DNA of 64,000 bases from Clostridium sp. MD294 (GCF_000364165.2 NZ_CP097810.1:2234130-2298129); one strand, 5' to 3'. Positions 1 to 10,024 are shown, counted from the first letter of the stretch. The notes: generated by a model from the letters alone, not told the origin. Numbers and translations are program-made.

Positions 1-610
1 TACATATTGCTGCTGCTACATTACTGCCTCCTTTTCGTCCCTTTGCTACAATAGAAGGTACTGATAAAGATAATATTAACTCTTTTGCTTGTATTACATT
101 TACAAATCCTACAGGTACTGCAATAATTAGTTCTGGTTTTATTTTATTTTGTTTCACTAATTCATATATTTTAATCAGTGCAGTAGGAGCATTTCCTATT
201 GCAAATATAAGTGGTTTTTGTAATTGTGTTGCTTTTTCCATGCTAGCAACAGCTCTTGTAATATTTTGTTTTTTTGCAGTTTCTGCAACATCTTTATCTG
301 ACATAAAACAACATACTTCACCACCCAAATGTTCTACAAATTTTTTATTTATACCAGATTTTACCATATTAGTATCTGTTACAATGCAAGCTCCTTTTTG
401 AAGTGCTTGTTTTCCTTTTTGTATTGCATCATTGCAAAAACATAATGTACTCAAATATTCAAAATCTGCAGTAGTATGTATTACTCTTTTTATAATTGCT
501 TGTTGCTCTTTCTGTATAATTTTATCTGAATATTCTTTTTCTATGATTTCTGTAATTATTTCGAAACTTCTTTTCTCAATGTCCTGAGGATTGATATGTT
601 CTATATTCAT
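1..610 (-). CDS. cbiC: Cobalt-precorrin-8 methylmutase CbiC (3' end cut by window edge)
   Basis: About 203 N-terminal residues can be read on the minus strand before the left edge. CbiC moves the C11 methyl to C12, turning cobalt-precorrin-8 into cobyrinic acid. The segment RVIHTTADFE carries the family's catalytic histidine (His45 here), and later AIGNAPTAL and VGFVNVIQAKE match the CbiC/CobH fold. The ATG follows the cbiP stop directly with GGAGGTGAATAA in front, so it is the last gene seen of the cobalamin operon and is probably translationally coupled. The C-terminus is outside the window. Confidence 0.93.
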   Translation of the reverse strand, partial: MNIEHINPQDIEKRSFEIITEIIEKEYSDKIIQKEQQAIIKRVIHTTADFEYLSTLCFCNDAIQKGKQALQKGACIVTDTNMVKSGINKKFVEHLGGEVCCFMSDKDVAETAKKQNITRAVASMEKATQLQKPLIFAIGNAPTALIKIYELVKQNKIKPELIIAVPVGFVNVIQAKELILSLSVPSIVAKGRKGGSNVAAAIC

Positions 611-2119
611 TTATTCACCTCCATTTAATATATTATAAAGTACTTCCATATCTAAGCTATTTCTAATTGTTTCTGCCAATATATCATACTGTTTTTGTTT
701 GTACTGTTTCCAATTTACAGTATTCTGCAGCAATTCCTTACTTTCTATTCCCTTTTTATCACACAATGCTTTTAACAGTGCCTTTGCAGTTTCTTCTTCA
801 TCAAAAATGCCATGTACATAAGTTCCATAACAATTTTGATTTACTGCACCATCTTTTTGAATAGTATTATTATTTTGTATAATTTCACAAATATAATTTT
901 CATCTTTTATTTGTGTTTGTCCCATATGAATTTCATAGCCACAAAAATACTTTCCAGAAAGTACTTTTAAATCACCAGAAATATTTAAAAACTTTCCTTC
1001 TACTCTTGTCATTGTTTTTTTGTTTTGAAATACAGTACTTACAGGAAGTAGTCCCATTGCTTTTATATTTCCTTTTTTTTCTACACCATATTTATCAATA
1101 ATGATTTCTCCCATCATTTGATAACCACCACAAATACCAAACACTATAACACCTTTTGCTGCTAATTTTTTAATAGCACTTTCTAAACCTTGCTGTCTAA
1201 TATAAAGTAAATCTTCTATAGTATTTTTTGTTCCTGGCAATACTATCATATCTGCATTTTCTAGTTGTTCTGCTTTTTTAACATAATAAACACAAACACC
1301 TTGTATTGCTTCTAATCTATTAAAATCTGTAAAATTTGATATATGAGGTAAATGGATTACCGCAATATTTATAATCGCTTTTTGTTTTTTCTGTTCAAAA
1401 CGTTCTGTTAAGCTATCTTCTTCCTCAATATCTACTGTCATATAAGGTACAACGCCTAATACCTTTTTACAACACTTTTGCTCCAAAAAATCAATACCAG
1501 ATTGCAAAAGCGTAACATCTCCTCTAAATTTATTAATAATAAATCCTTTTATTCTATATTGTTCTTTTTGTTCTAAAAGCATAATCGTTCCAATAAGCTG
1601 AGCAAAAACACCACCTCTATCAATATCTCCTACTAATAACACTGGTGCATTAAAAAGTTCTGCAATACCCATATTTACAATATCATTTTCTTTTAAATTG
1701 ATTTCTGCTGGACTGCCTGCTCCTTCTATTACAATGACATCATACTGTTTCTGTAACGTTTGATATGCCTTTTTAATTTCTGGTAAAAAATTTTTCTTTT
1801 TTTCAAAATATTCTTTTGCACTATAATTGCCTATTACTTTTCCGTTTAATATTACTTGAGAACCTATTTCATTTGTTGGCTTTAACAATATAGGGTTCAT
1901 TAATACAGAAGGTTCTATTCCTGCTGCTTCACATTGCATTACTTGTGCTCTTCCCATTTCCAAGCCTTCTTTTGTAATAAAAGAATTTAAAGCCATATTT
2001 TGCGATTTAAAAGGTGCTACAGAATATCCATCTTGTTTTAATATGCGACAAAGCCCTGCTACAATCAAACTTTTTCCTACATTGGACATTGTTCCTTGTA
2101 TCATAATTACTTTTGACAT
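611..2119 (-). CDS. cbiP: Cobyric acid synthase CbiP (glutamine-hydrolysing)
   Basis: 502 residues, normal for CbiP/CobQ. It amidates the b, d, e and g side chains of adenosyl-cobyrinic acid a,c-diamide using glutamine and ATP. The N-terminal synthetase-like domain begins with MIQGTMSNVGKS (P-loop relative, residues 7-17). The C-terminal class I-type amidotransferase has Cys330 in FGICGGYQMMG and His436 in YGTYVHGIFD. The start overlaps the end of cobD by 13 bases, with GAGGT just upstream. CbiA is the nearest paralogue, but the length and the GTMSNVGKS start point to CbiP. Confidence 0.96.
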   Translation of the reverse strand: MSKVIMIQGTMSNVGKSLIVAGLCRILKQDGYSVAPFKSQNMALNSFITKEGLEMGRAQVMQCEAAGIEPSVLMNPILLKPTNEIGSQVILNGKVIGNYSAKEYFEKKKNFLPEIKKAYQTLQKQYDVIVIEGAGSPAEINLKENDIVNMGIAELFNAPVLLVGDIDRGGVFAQLIGTIMLLEQKEQYRIKGFIINKFRGDVTLLQSGIDFLEQKCCKKVLGVVPYMTVDIEEEDSLTERFEQKKQKAIINIAVIHLPHISNFTDFNRLEAIQGVCVYYVKKAEQLENADMIVLPGTKNTIEDLLYIRQQGLESAIKKLAAKGVIVFGICGGYQMMGEIIIDKYGVEKKGNIKAMGLLPVSTVFQNKKTMTRVEGKFLNISGDLKVLSGKYFCGYEIHMGQTQIKDENYICEIIQNNNTIQKDGAVNQNCYGTYVHGIFDEEETAKALLKALCDKKGIESKELLQNTVNWKQYKQKQYDILAETIRNSLDMEVLYNILNGGE

Positions 2120-3150
2120 TTTTTTACCTCTTTCAATGCTTCTATCAGTATTTTATTTTGTTCATGTGTTTTTATTGCAATTCTATAATAACCATGACAC
2201 AAACCTTTATAATTGTGACAACTTCTAATGAGTATTCCCTTTTTTAATAACATTTCATAGTACCCTCTTTCTGCCTTGAAAAAAATATAATTTGCAGAAG
2301 GAGTATAACAATAAATGCCTATATTTTTTAATTCTGAAAGCAAATATTGTTTTTCTTGTTGTATTAGTTGTATTGTTTTTTTTACAAATTCTGTTTCATT
2401 TAATGCCGCTATGCCTGCTGCTTGTGCGGGTATAGAAACTGCCCAACTCTGACTGACAGAACGCATTTTTTGTATTAATGTTGTATCACTACAAATACAA
2501 TACCCTAAACGCAGCCCTGCCATACCATACATTTTTGTAAATGCTTTTAATATCATACTATTTTTGTTGTAATTGATTTGTTCTTTTAAACTAATTTTTT
2601 CTCCGTTTGGTATAAAATCTAAAAAACATTCATCTAAAAATAAAAATGTATCTGTTTTATGACATTGATATACTATTTTATATAATAGATTATTTTCAAT
2701 CAATACTCCTGTGGGATTATTAGGATTACAAAGTATTATAACATCTATTTCCTCTGTAATTTCATTTAAAAACTGCTCTGTTAAACAATAGCCATATTCT
2801 TCTCGTAATGTATGATAAATAATAGTACAATTTATAGTATTTAATGCTGCTTCATATTCTGAAAAACTAGGTGCAAGTAATAATGCTTTTTTAGGAGATT
2901 TTGCTAATACAAAACGAAATATTAAATCTGCTGCACCATTACCACACAATATATATTCTGGTTTTATATTTTCTTTTATGGAAATGCCTTTTGTTAGTTC
3001 TCTACAATAAGGGTCTGGATAATTTACACAGTTTTCAATAGCATATTCTGCTGCCTTTTTTACAGTATAAGGCATACCAAAAGGATTAATATTTGCTGAA
3101 AAATCTAATTTTACATTGTTGCTATAAATATCTCCTCCATGTTGATACAT
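2107..3150 (-). CDS. cobD: L-threonine-O-3-phosphate decarboxylase CobD
   Basis: Aminotransferase fold type I PLP enzyme, 347 residues from the chosen start. CobD makes (R)-1-amino-2-propanol phosphate, the linker that CbiB attaches to cobyric acid. Visible motifs are the NPNNPTG loop and the PLP-binding lysine in AFTKMYGMAGLRLGY (Lys206). HisC is a close paralogue, but the position between cbiB and cbiP favours CobD. An upstream in-frame ATG exists 24 bases earlier. I prefer the ATG at 3150 because it follows GGGGAG at proper distance and shares a base with the cbiB stop (TGATG). Confidence 0.9.
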   Translation of the reverse strand: MYQHGGDIYSNNVKLDFSANINPFGMPYTVKKAAEYAIENCVNYPDPYCRELTKGISIKENIKPEYILCGNGAADLIFRFVLAKSPKKALLLAPSFSEYEAALNTINCTIIYHTLREEYGYCLTEQFLNEITEEIDVIILCNPNNPTGVLIENNLLYKIVYQCHKTDTFLFLDECFLDFIPNGEKISLKEQINYNKNSMILKAFTKMYGMAGLRLGYCICSDTTLIQKMRSVSQSWAVSIPAQAAGIAALNETEFVKKTIQLIQQEKQYLLSELKNIGIYCYTPSANYIFFKAERGYYEMLLKKGILIRSCHNYKGLCHGYYRIAIKTHEQNKILIEALKEVKKCQK

Positions 3151-4136
3151 CAAATTTTTCTCCCCTTTTTCCATTTATTTTCTGCCAATACTGCAAATAT
3201 AGAAAATACTGCTATTGCTATAGCACTCGTAACATAAAGCAATTTATTTGCTCTTTTTATATCTTCTATTTCAACATTCCTTTTTTTATCTCCTATAAAA
3301 GGTTTTGTATATTTTTTACCAAAATACCAAGCATCTCCAGCTAATTGTATTGCTAATGCTCCTGCACAAGCAGCTTCTGTTTGTGCAGAATTAGGACTTG
3401 CGTGTTTTCTTTTATCTCTTATCCATATTTTAAAACTATTTTTACTATCATATCCTAATAAAGCTGCTGCACAGCACATAAATATTGCTGAAAGTCTTGC
3501 AGGAATATAATTTACAATATCATCTAGTATTGCTGCACATTTTCCAAAATAAATATACTTTTCATTTTTATAGCCAATCATGGAGTCCATTGTATTTATC
3601 GTTTTATAAAATACTCCTCCTAATGCTCCAAAAAATGTCATATAAAATAATGGAGCTACTACACCATCAGAAGTATTTTCTGCTACTGTTTCTATTGTTG
3701 CCTTAATAACACCTTGTTGTGTCAAATTTTGGGTATCTCTACCTACAATGCGAGAAACAGCTTTTCTAGCATTTTTTAAATCTCCTTTTTTTAATTCTTT
3801 ATATACTGCCATACTTTCCTTTTTGAGAGATTTCATGGCAATCATATACCAGCAAAGTATTATTTCTATTAAAAAAACTGCTCCTTTTGACAAAATCCTT
3901 ATTAAAAATAATAATAATGCAGTAATAGTTAATGTTATTGTTAATACAATAATAACTAAAAACATTCCTGCCTTTTCTTCTTCTTTTTTCGTTTTGTCAA
4001 AATAATTTCGCAATATATACTCTGTTTTAGAAATGATATTTCCTATACCACAAATAGGGTGAAAATTTCCATGTGGGTCACCAAAAAGCATATCCAAAAA
4101 AAATCCTAACAACATTATAATGACATTTTTTTTCAT
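3150..4136 (-). CDS. cbiB: Adenosylcobinamide-phosphate synthase CbiB
   Basis: 328-residue integral membrane protein that joins the aminopropanol phosphate arm made by CobD to adenosylcobyric acid. The N-terminus (LLGFFLDMLFGDPHGNFHPICGIG) carries the family's conserved GDP-x-x-x-HP segment. ETVAENTSDGVVAPLFYM and NTMDSMIGYKNEKYIYFG are the other family signatures, and ASPNSAQTEAACAGAL lies in the C-terminal third. Several hydrophobic stretches (about 4-20, 57-100, 165-185, 307-320) fit a multi-pass membrane protein. Its start overlaps the cbiA stop (ATGA). Confidence 0.95.
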   Translation of the reverse strand: MKKNVIIMLLGFFLDMLFGDPHGNFHPICGIGNIISKTEYILRNYFDKTKKEEEKAGMFLVIIVLTITLTITALLLFLIRILSKGAVFLIEIILCWYMIAMKSLKKESMAVYKELKKGDLKNARKAVSRIVGRDTQNLTQQGVIKATIETVAENTSDGVVAPLFYMTFFGALGGVFYKTINTMDSMIGYKNEKYIYFGKCAAILDDIVNYIPARLSAIFMCCAAALLGYDSKNSFKIWIRDKRKHASPNSAQTEAACAGALAIQLAGDAWYFGKKYTKPFIGDKKRNVEIEDIKRANKLLYVTSAIAIAVFSIFAVLAENKWKKGRKI

Positions 4137-5503
4137 ACCTTTTTATTTTCACTCCTTTGTATACATTTTTTTATCCAATTATCTGCAAAATTTGTATTTG
4201 CATAAAAATGAATGTGAGCAAAACCTGCAAAAATATTGTCATCACTATAGATACAATCCCAGCTTATTTCTGAAAGAGGTTTTTTTGCTGTAAAAGTATT
4301 TTGTTGTTGTGTGCTTTGCCAATAGTGAAATTCATGAGCATTAATACATTCTCCTTTTTTACATAAAAAGGTATCCCTATTAGCACGTAATGTAATATAA
4401 CCAAATTGCTTTAATTTTTCACTTTTATATGCTTCAGCTTTTATTATTCCTAACATAGCATATTTTTCACATTGTGCATTTTGTAATGTTTCATGTAGAT
4501 ACAAAAAACCACCACATTCTGCAAATACAGGTAGTCCTTTTTTAATTTCACATTGTATACTTTTTATCATAGAAGTATTTTGTGAAAGTGTTTGAGCATA
4601 CAATTCAGGATAGCCTCCTCCTAGCATTAAACCATCTATGTTTTGAGGAAGTGTTTTATCTTCTAAAGGACTGAAAAATGTAATATGACAGCCTTTTTGT
4701 TTAAGATATTGTATATTATCTTGATAATAAAAACAAAAAGCATTATCTTTTGCTATTGCAATGTGACATTTTTTATATTCTATAATATTATTTTGAGTAT
4801 AAAAATAGAGTTCTTCTGCACTTTCTGCCAATGATACTATCGCATCTAAATTTACTGTTTTTTCCATCTGTTCTGCTAAATCATTCATTTTTTGTTGAAA
4901 ATACTCTATTTCTGAAGGTATTACTAAACCCAAATGTCTGCTATGTAATGAAAATTCTTGTTTTTGAGGTAAATAACCATATACTTTTATAGGTAGTTCT
5001 TTTTCAATAATTTCTTTATATTTTTTATAAAGCACTTCTGAAATACCATTTAACAATATACCTTTTATATTGCTATCTTTTTGATATTCCAAAAAACCTT
5101 TTAACAATGCTACAACAGATAAACTCATACCCTTTGGCTGTACTACCAATATCACAGGTGTTTTTGTTAATTTTGCAATATTATAGGTACTTGCTTTTGT
5201 ACTAATACCTGCCAAACCGTCATAATATCCCATAACACCTTCCAGAACAGCGATTTGTTTTTCAAAAGCATTTTGACAAAATAACTGAACTGCACATTTT
5301 TCTGATGTTAAAAAAGTATCTATATTATAGCAAGGCACTTTTAATATATGACTATGAAAAAGTGGGTCTATATAGTCAGGGCCACATTTAAAACTAATAA
5401 TATCTTTTTGTCTTTTTTTCAGTGCTGCTAAAAAGCCGCAAGTAATTGTTGTTTTGCCTGTACCGCTTGCAGGTGCAGCGAAAAGTATTCTCGGAATTTT
5501 CAT
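4133..5503 (-). CDS. cbiA: Cobyrinic acid a,c-diamide synthase CbiA
   Basis: 456 residues. It amidates the a and c carboxylates of cobyrinic acid with glutamine and ATP. The N-terminal ATP site is AAPASGTGKTT (residues 9-19). The C-terminal amidotransferase domain shows LMLGGGYPELYA (about 292-303), the nucleophile Cys330 in FAECGGFLYLHE, and a late histidine in FAHIHFYAN. ATGA overlaps join it to the cbiJET fusion upstream and cbiB downstream, so the three proteins are probably made in matched amounts. Confidence 0.95.
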   Translation of the reverse strand: MKIPRILFAAPASGTGKTTITCGFLAALKKRQKDIISFKCGPDYIDPLFHSHILKVPCYNIDTFLTSEKCAVQLFCQNAFEKQIAVLEGVMGYYDGLAGISTKASTYNIAKLTKTPVILVVQPKGMSLSVVALLKGFLEYQKDSNIKGILLNGISEVLYKKYKEIIEKELPIKVYGYLPQKQEFSLHSRHLGLVIPSEIEYFQQKMNDLAEQMEKTVNLDAIVSLAESAEELYFYTQNNIIEYKKCHIAIAKDNAFCFYYQDNIQYLKQKGCHITFFSPLEDKTLPQNIDGLMLGGGYPELYAQTLSQNTSMIKSIQCEIKKGLPVFAECGGFLYLHETLQNAQCEKYAMLGIIKAEAYKSEKLKQFGYITLRANRDTFLCKKGECINAHEFHYWQSTQQQNTFTAKKPLSEISWDCIYSDDNIFAGFAHIHFYANTNFADNWIKKCIQRSENKKV

Positions 5504-7464
5504 ATTGGTGTTCTCCTTCCGCAGAATATAAAAACAGTATTTTGTGCTTTCATAATGTGATAATTTTTTACTGTTTCACTTTTTGATACACTCATTTGTG
5601 TACATTGATACTCTATACCTAACTCTGAAAAACATTGTTCTAAATCTCGTATTGTTTCTAATGTTATAGCTGTTGCTACAATCTCTACAGAAGGATTTTT
5701 TTGTAATGCTATTTTGATACTTTGCATTGCTGTGCCACTGCTTCCTCCTATAAATATTTTATTTGGTGCAGGCAATGTTTGAAGTACATCAGGAGCTTGT
5801 CCAGAAATAATATTCATATTATAAACATTCCACTTTTTTTTATTTTTTTCAAGCAATGTAATTGCCTGTTGTTTTTTTTCTATGGCATATACCATGCCAA
5901 AAGGACATTGTAATGCTATTTCTATAGAAACAGAGCCTGTTCCTGCCCCTATGTCCCACACAATATCATTCTGTTTTAAATCCATATAACTTATTGCAAT
6001 GGTACGTACTTCTCTTTTTGTCATAGGCACAGCATCTCTTATGAAACATTCATCTTTTATACCTATATTTTGTATCTTCTGTAATGTATTATTATTTTCA
6101 ATATATAATATTGCTAATAATGATGTTTCTATATTTTGAAATTGTTCTGCTGTACCTTCTGTTATTTTTTCTGTTTCATAACTTAAATTCTCACCAATTA
6201 CTACTTTCACATTTGTTAATGCTCTATTACAAATTTCTTTGCAAATATTTGCTGCATCATGTGCACTACCCAAAAGTACAATTGTTTTGTGATATTGTAA
6301 TACATATCCTATTATATTTTGATATTGACCATGTGTACTAATTAGTTTGGCATCTTCCCAATCAGTATGCAATTTTGCCATAAAATAACAGATGGAAGGT
6401 ACACCACTTATTGTTTTGATTGTCACATTTTCAAGCAAATCATATAATTTTTTTGCACCACTATAATAACCAATATCTCCAGAAAAAACTACTACAATAT
6501 TGTTGTAATTTGTATTTTGTTTTATAAAATATGCAATTTCATCACTTTTATAACAAATAAAAGTATTTTTTTCTGTATCTCCTATCGTTTCTATCATACG
6601 TTTTGCACCAATAATGCAATCTGCTTTTTTCAAAACTTGTTGTGCTTGTTGTGTCAATGTATTTCTTCCTGCACCTATTCCCAATAACGTCACTTGTCTT
6701 TTTACAGAAATATGATATTCCTTTTTTAGTTGTTCTATTAAATCATAGTATAAATACCCTTTTTGTTTTTCTCTTCTTCCTATAATTACAACAACTGCAC
6801 CAACCTCTTTTGCTGCATCAATTTTTTGTTGAAATCCTCCTACATTTCCAGACTCTTTTGTAACAATATATTTTGCATTGATATGTTTCATTTGTGCAAC
6901 ATTCATTTCTTTTGAAAAGGCTCCTTGCATACAAATAATATGTTTGGCACTTAAGCCATCATTTTGACACTGTGTTATTACTTCAGCAGAAGGCAGTACT
7001 CTCACATATATTCTTTCAGAAAAATTATGTAATTCTTTATATTTTTGTAATTCTTTGCTTCCCGTTGTTACAAATATATTCCCTTGTGTATTCTGCAAAA
7101 AATCGACAGCTTTTTCTATACTTTCTACCCAAATACCATACTCTGTATGGCAGCTTTCTCTTAATAACCTATAATATGTTATATTTTCACTTTGACAGGC
7201 TTGTTGTATATTTTTTGTTACCTCTAAAGCATAAGGGTGTGTAGCATCTATTACACATTGATAATTCTTTTGTTTCATAAGCTGTATCATTTGCTGTAAA
7301 TTTTTTCTGCCTTCCAATATATTAATATTGTCTTTTTTTTGTAATAACTTTTGTCCATATTCTGTAGCAACACAAATATCTATATTTGTGTTTGTATCAC
7401 ACAAATATTCCATCAGTTTTCTTCCTTCTGTTGTACCTCCAAAAAGCAATATGTTAATTCCCAT
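5500..7464 (-). CDS. cbiJ-cbiE-cbiT: Triple fusion: precorrin-6A reductase CbiJ + C5-methyltransferase CbiE + C15-methyltransferase/decarboxylase CbiT
   Basis: 654 residues with three enzymes in one chain. Residues 1-250 are CbiJ/CobK: FGGTTEGRKL near the start, DATHPYA at 73-79, and a KESGNVGGFQQK segment. Residues 256-455 are CbiE, with a tetrapyrrole methylase start (VTLLGIGAGRNTLTQQA) and VVFSGDIGYYSGAK. Residues 472-640 are CbiT, with the SAM site WDIGAGTGSVSIE at 503-515. CbiE-CbiT (CobL) fusions are common; adding CbiJ in front is less usual. The chain would reduce cobalt-precorrin-6A and then methylate C5 and C15 and decarboxylate. Its start overlaps cbiH by 11 bases. I see no frameshift or stop at either junction. 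Confidence 0.92.
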   Translation of the reverse strand: MGINILLFGGTTEGRKLMEYLCDTNTNIDICVATEYGQKLLQKKDNINILEGRKNLQQMIQLMKQKNYQCVIDATHPYALEVTKNIQQACQSENITYYRLLRESCHTEYGIWVESIEKAVDFLQNTQGNIFVTTGSKELQKYKELHNFSERIYVRVLPSAEVITQCQNDGLSAKHIICMQGAFSKEMNVAQMKHINAKYIVTKESGNVGGFQQKIDAAKEVGAVVVIIGRREKQKGYLYYDLIEQLKKEYHISVKRQVTLLGIGAGRNTLTQQAQQVLKKADCIIGAKRMIETIGDTEKNTFICYKSDEIAYFIKQNTNYNNIVVVFSGDIGYYSGAKKLYDLLENVTIKTISGVPSICYFMAKLHTDWEDAKLISTHGQYQNIIGYVLQYHKTIVLLGSAHDAANICKEICNRALTNVKVVIGENLSYETEKITEGTAEQFQNIETSLLAILYIENNNTLQKIQNIGIKDECFIRDAVPMTKREVRTIAISYMDLKQNDIVWDIGAGTGSVSIEIALQCPFGMVYAIEKKQQAITLLEKNKKKWNVYNMNIISGQAPDVLQTLPAPNKIFIGGSSGTAMQSIKIALQKNPSVEIVATAITLETIRDLEQCFSELGIEYQCTQMSVSKSETVKNYHIMKAQNTVFIFCGRRTPI

Positions 7465-8185
7465 AAGTATACCCTCTTGGTGTTATCATTTTTCCTTTGA
7501 TTATTTTTGTTTGGCTGTTTCCTATAAAAACAGTTGTAAACATATCTGTCTGTGTTTCTCTTAACTGTTTTAATGTCATAATATAACTTTGTTGTCCTTC
7601 TCTCGCAATATTTTTTACAATGCCGCAAATCGTTTCTGGCTTTTGGTACTGCAATATTATATCACAAGCTTTTTTTAAATAGTCTTTTCTTTTTTTGCTA
7701 GAAGGATTATAAAAACAAATCACAAAATCTCCTTGAGCTGCAAGTGAAATTCTTTTTTGTATCAATTCCCATGATGTCATTAAATCACTTAAACTAATTA
7801 CTACAAAATCATGAGAAAGTACTGCACCTAATACAGCACTTCCGCTCAAACAAGCTGTTACACCTGCAACAACTTGTATTTCTATATCTGTATTTTCTGC
7901 TAATTCATACGCAAGTGATGCCATACCATATACTCCACTATCACCACTAGATATAATAGCCGTTTGTATGCCTTTTTGGCATTGTTGTATTGCATAAATA
8001 ACTCTTTGTTTTTCTTGTGTCATACTACTTGTATAATATTGTTTTTGAGGAAATTGTTGTTTTATTAAATCTATATATACACTATAGCCTACAATTAAAT
8101 CACATTCTGAAAGAATGTGAACTGCTTCTGTTGTGAGTGTTTGTCCTCCTGCTGCTCCAATCCCTACAATATATAATGTATTCAA
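7454..8185 (-). CDS. cbiH: Cobalt-precorrin-3 C17-methyltransferase CbiH
   Basis: 243 residues. This SAM-dependent enzyme methylates C17 with ring contraction to give cobalt-precorrin-4. Tetrapyrrole methylase signatures are YIVGIGAAGGQTLT at the N-terminus and ISSGDSGVYGMASLAYEL in the middle; FVICFYNPSSKKRKDYL is typical of CbiH/CobJ. The start codon is TTG, chosen because GGAGG sits eight bases upstream and the CbiH N-terminus begins there. The next gene upstream, cbiG, ends 22 bases away. Confidence 0.94.
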   Translation of the reverse strand: MNTLYIVGIGAAGGQTLTTEAVHILSECDLIVGYSVYIDLIKQQFPQKQYYTSSMTQEKQRVIYAIQQCQKGIQTAIISSGDSGVYGMASLAYELAENTDIEIQVVAGVTACLSGSAVLGAVLSHDFVVISLSDLMTSWELIQKRISLAAQGDFVICFYNPSSKKRKDYLKKACDIILQYQKPETICGIVKNIAREGQQSYIMTLKQLRETQTDMFTTVFIGNSQTKIIKGKMITPRGYTYGN

Positions 8186-8207
8186 AATGTTTTCCTCCTT
8201 ATATTGT

Positions 8208-9236
8208 TTATGAAAAGGAAAGCAATATTGTTTTCATAGCTAATGCCACTGTTACACCATTTTTCGCCCTTTTAGAAACAATGATTTTCCCATTTTGAGC
8301 AGAACATAAAGCTGCTCTTTCACAAACATTGTCTACTCCTGTTTTTTCTAGTACAAAATCAGAAGCTGTAAAATCTCCTTTTACAGCAGACAATTCTTCT
8401 GTTGAAAAAATATTTAACTGCTTTTGATAACTTTGGCAAAATGTAAGTAATCCCTTTTCATTTTGTTTTAAATCAATCGTGGCAACTGCTTCTATAGCTT
8501 CTATAGCAATATTTTCTTCTTCCAATACAGAAAAAACACATTGTTCTATTTCTTCAAAAGATGTATTTTTTTTACAGCCTATTCCTATATGTACTATAGG
8601 TGCAATCAGTGCAAGTGTTTGCTGAAATATCTTATTTTGTTTGTATATTGAAACAGATATACCTACTTCACAGTCTTTTGTTGCTACTAATCCTTTTGGT
8701 AGTTTACTATAATAGAACATACTGTCAAATCCTACTGCTTTTTCTTCTAATAATGTTGCAGAAATTTCTTTCATAGCTTTTTGTGCTTTTTGTTTGTTTA
8801 GATATAAAAATCCATTTTCTTTTACCCATGTGTCTACTGCAAAAATACCATTTACATCTGTTGCTGTTGTAATAACTGGTGTTCCATTTGTTATTTCTGC
8901 TACCTTTTTCGCTAGTGCATTACCATGTCCTATATGTCCAGATAAAAGAGAAATCGCAAATTGTCCTTTCTCATCTATTACAACTACAGCAGGGTCCTGA
9001 TACTTATTTTTTAAATATTGTGCAATTGCTCTTACTGCAATGCCACAAGCCCCTACAAATACAATGCCATCTGCTTCTTCAAATGCTTTTTGTGTCCATT
9101 TTTCGAGAGAAGTCACCATTTCAATATCATCTTGTACTACTTTCATAGAAAAACACATTGCTCTCTCTAATTTTTGACAAATTTTTTGTGCTAATAGTGT
9201 TCCTTTTTTTGTAAATGAAATGACATATACTTTCAT
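8208..9236 (-). CDS. cbiG: Cobalt-precorrin-5A hydrolase CbiG
   Basis: 342 residues. CbiG opens the delta-lactone of cobalt-precorrin-5A and releases acetaldehyde, a step specific to the anaerobic pathway. The N-terminal domain starts YVISFTKKGTLLAQKI. The central segment LLSGHIGHGNALAKKVA followed by GTPVITTATDVNG is the family hallmark. The C-terminal CbiG domain holds HIGIGCKKNTSFEEIE and TIDLKQNEKGL. The ATG overlaps the cbiF stop (ATGA). Confidence 0.95.
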   Translation of the reverse strand: MKVYVISFTKKGTLLAQKICQKLERAMCFSMKVVQDDIEMVTSLEKWTQKAFEEADGIVFVGACGIAVRAIAQYLKNKYQDPAVVVIDEKGQFAISLLSGHIGHGNALAKKVAEITNGTPVITTATDVNGIFAVDTWVKENGFLYLNKQKAQKAMKEISATLLEEKAVGFDSMFYYSKLPKGLVATKDCEVGISVSIYKQNKIFQQTLALIAPIVHIGIGCKKNTSFEEIEQCVFSVLEEENIAIEAIEAVATIDLKQNEKGLLTFCQSYQKQLNIFSTEELSAVKGDFTASDFVLEKTGVDNVCERAALCSAQNGKIIVSKRAKNGVTVALAMKTILLSFS

Positions 9237-9985
9237 AATTCTTCTGCCTTTCTAAATTCTGTAGAAAATTGGGGGTGATAAAGCAAAGACCTTTTATAAT
9301 ATTTTCCTAATACATTTCCTACTATAATTAATGCTGTTTTTGTAATATTGTTTTGCTTTGCAGACTGTGCTAATGTGGAAACTGTGCAATATACAATTTT
9401 TTCATCTTTCCAAGTTGCTTTTTGTACAATAGCGGCCGGCATATCAGCACTACAACCCCCTTGTTGCAATTTTTGCTCTAAACCTTCTAAAAGCCCTGTA
9501 CTCAAAAAAATTACCATAGTAGCTTGGTGCTGTGCTAATTTTGAAATATCTTCTTTTTCTGGAACAGGCGTTTTTCCTTCCATTCTTGTAATAATTACTG
9601 TTTGAGATACATCTGGTAATGTATATTCCATCTGTAATGCTGCTGCTGCTCCACAAAAAGAGCTTACTCCTGGACAAATGTCATATGCTATGCCCTCTTT
9701 TGAAAGAATATCCATTTGCTCTCTTATTGCTCCATATAAACAAGTATCTCCTGTATGAAGGCGTACAATTTCCTTTTGTTTATTTTCTATAAATATCTGT
9801 GAAATTTGCTCTAATGTCATTTTAGCACTGTTATATATTTTGCAATCTTTTTTTGTTTCTGAAAGCAGTTCTTCATTTACTAAAGAGCCTGCATATATTA
9901 CAATATCTGCTTTTTGAAGAAATTTTTGTCCTCTTATGGTAATTAAGTCTGCTGCTCCACTGCCTGCTCCTACAAAATGTACCAT
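9233..9985 (-). CDS. cbiF: Cobalt-precorrin-4 C11-methyltransferase CbiF
   Basis: 250 residues. It methylates C11 of cobalt-precorrin-4 to give the substrate of CbiG. Tetrapyrrole methylase motifs are FVGAGSGAADLITIRG (residues 4-19), the glycine-rich LHTGDTCLYGAIREQ, and GVSSFCGAAAALQMEYTLPD, which is typical of CbiF/CobM. AAGGAG precedes the ATG. It sits directly upstream of cbiG, matching the order of reactions. Confidence 0.95.
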   Translation of the reverse strand: MVHFVGAGSGAADLITIRGQKFLQKADIVIYAGSLVNEELLSETKKDCKIYNSAKMTLEQISQIFIENKQKEIVRLHTGDTCLYGAIREQMDILSKEGIAYDICPGVSSFCGAAAALQMEYTLPDVSQTVIITRMEGKTPVPEKEDISKLAQHQATMVIFLSTGLLEGLEQKLQQGGCSADMPAAIVQKATWKDEKIVYCTVSTLAQSAKQNNITKTALIIVGNVLGKYYKRSLLYHPQFSTEFRKAEEL

Positions 9986-10024
9986 TATTTATTACTCCTT
10001 TGCTGACATTTTTTAATATAAAAT

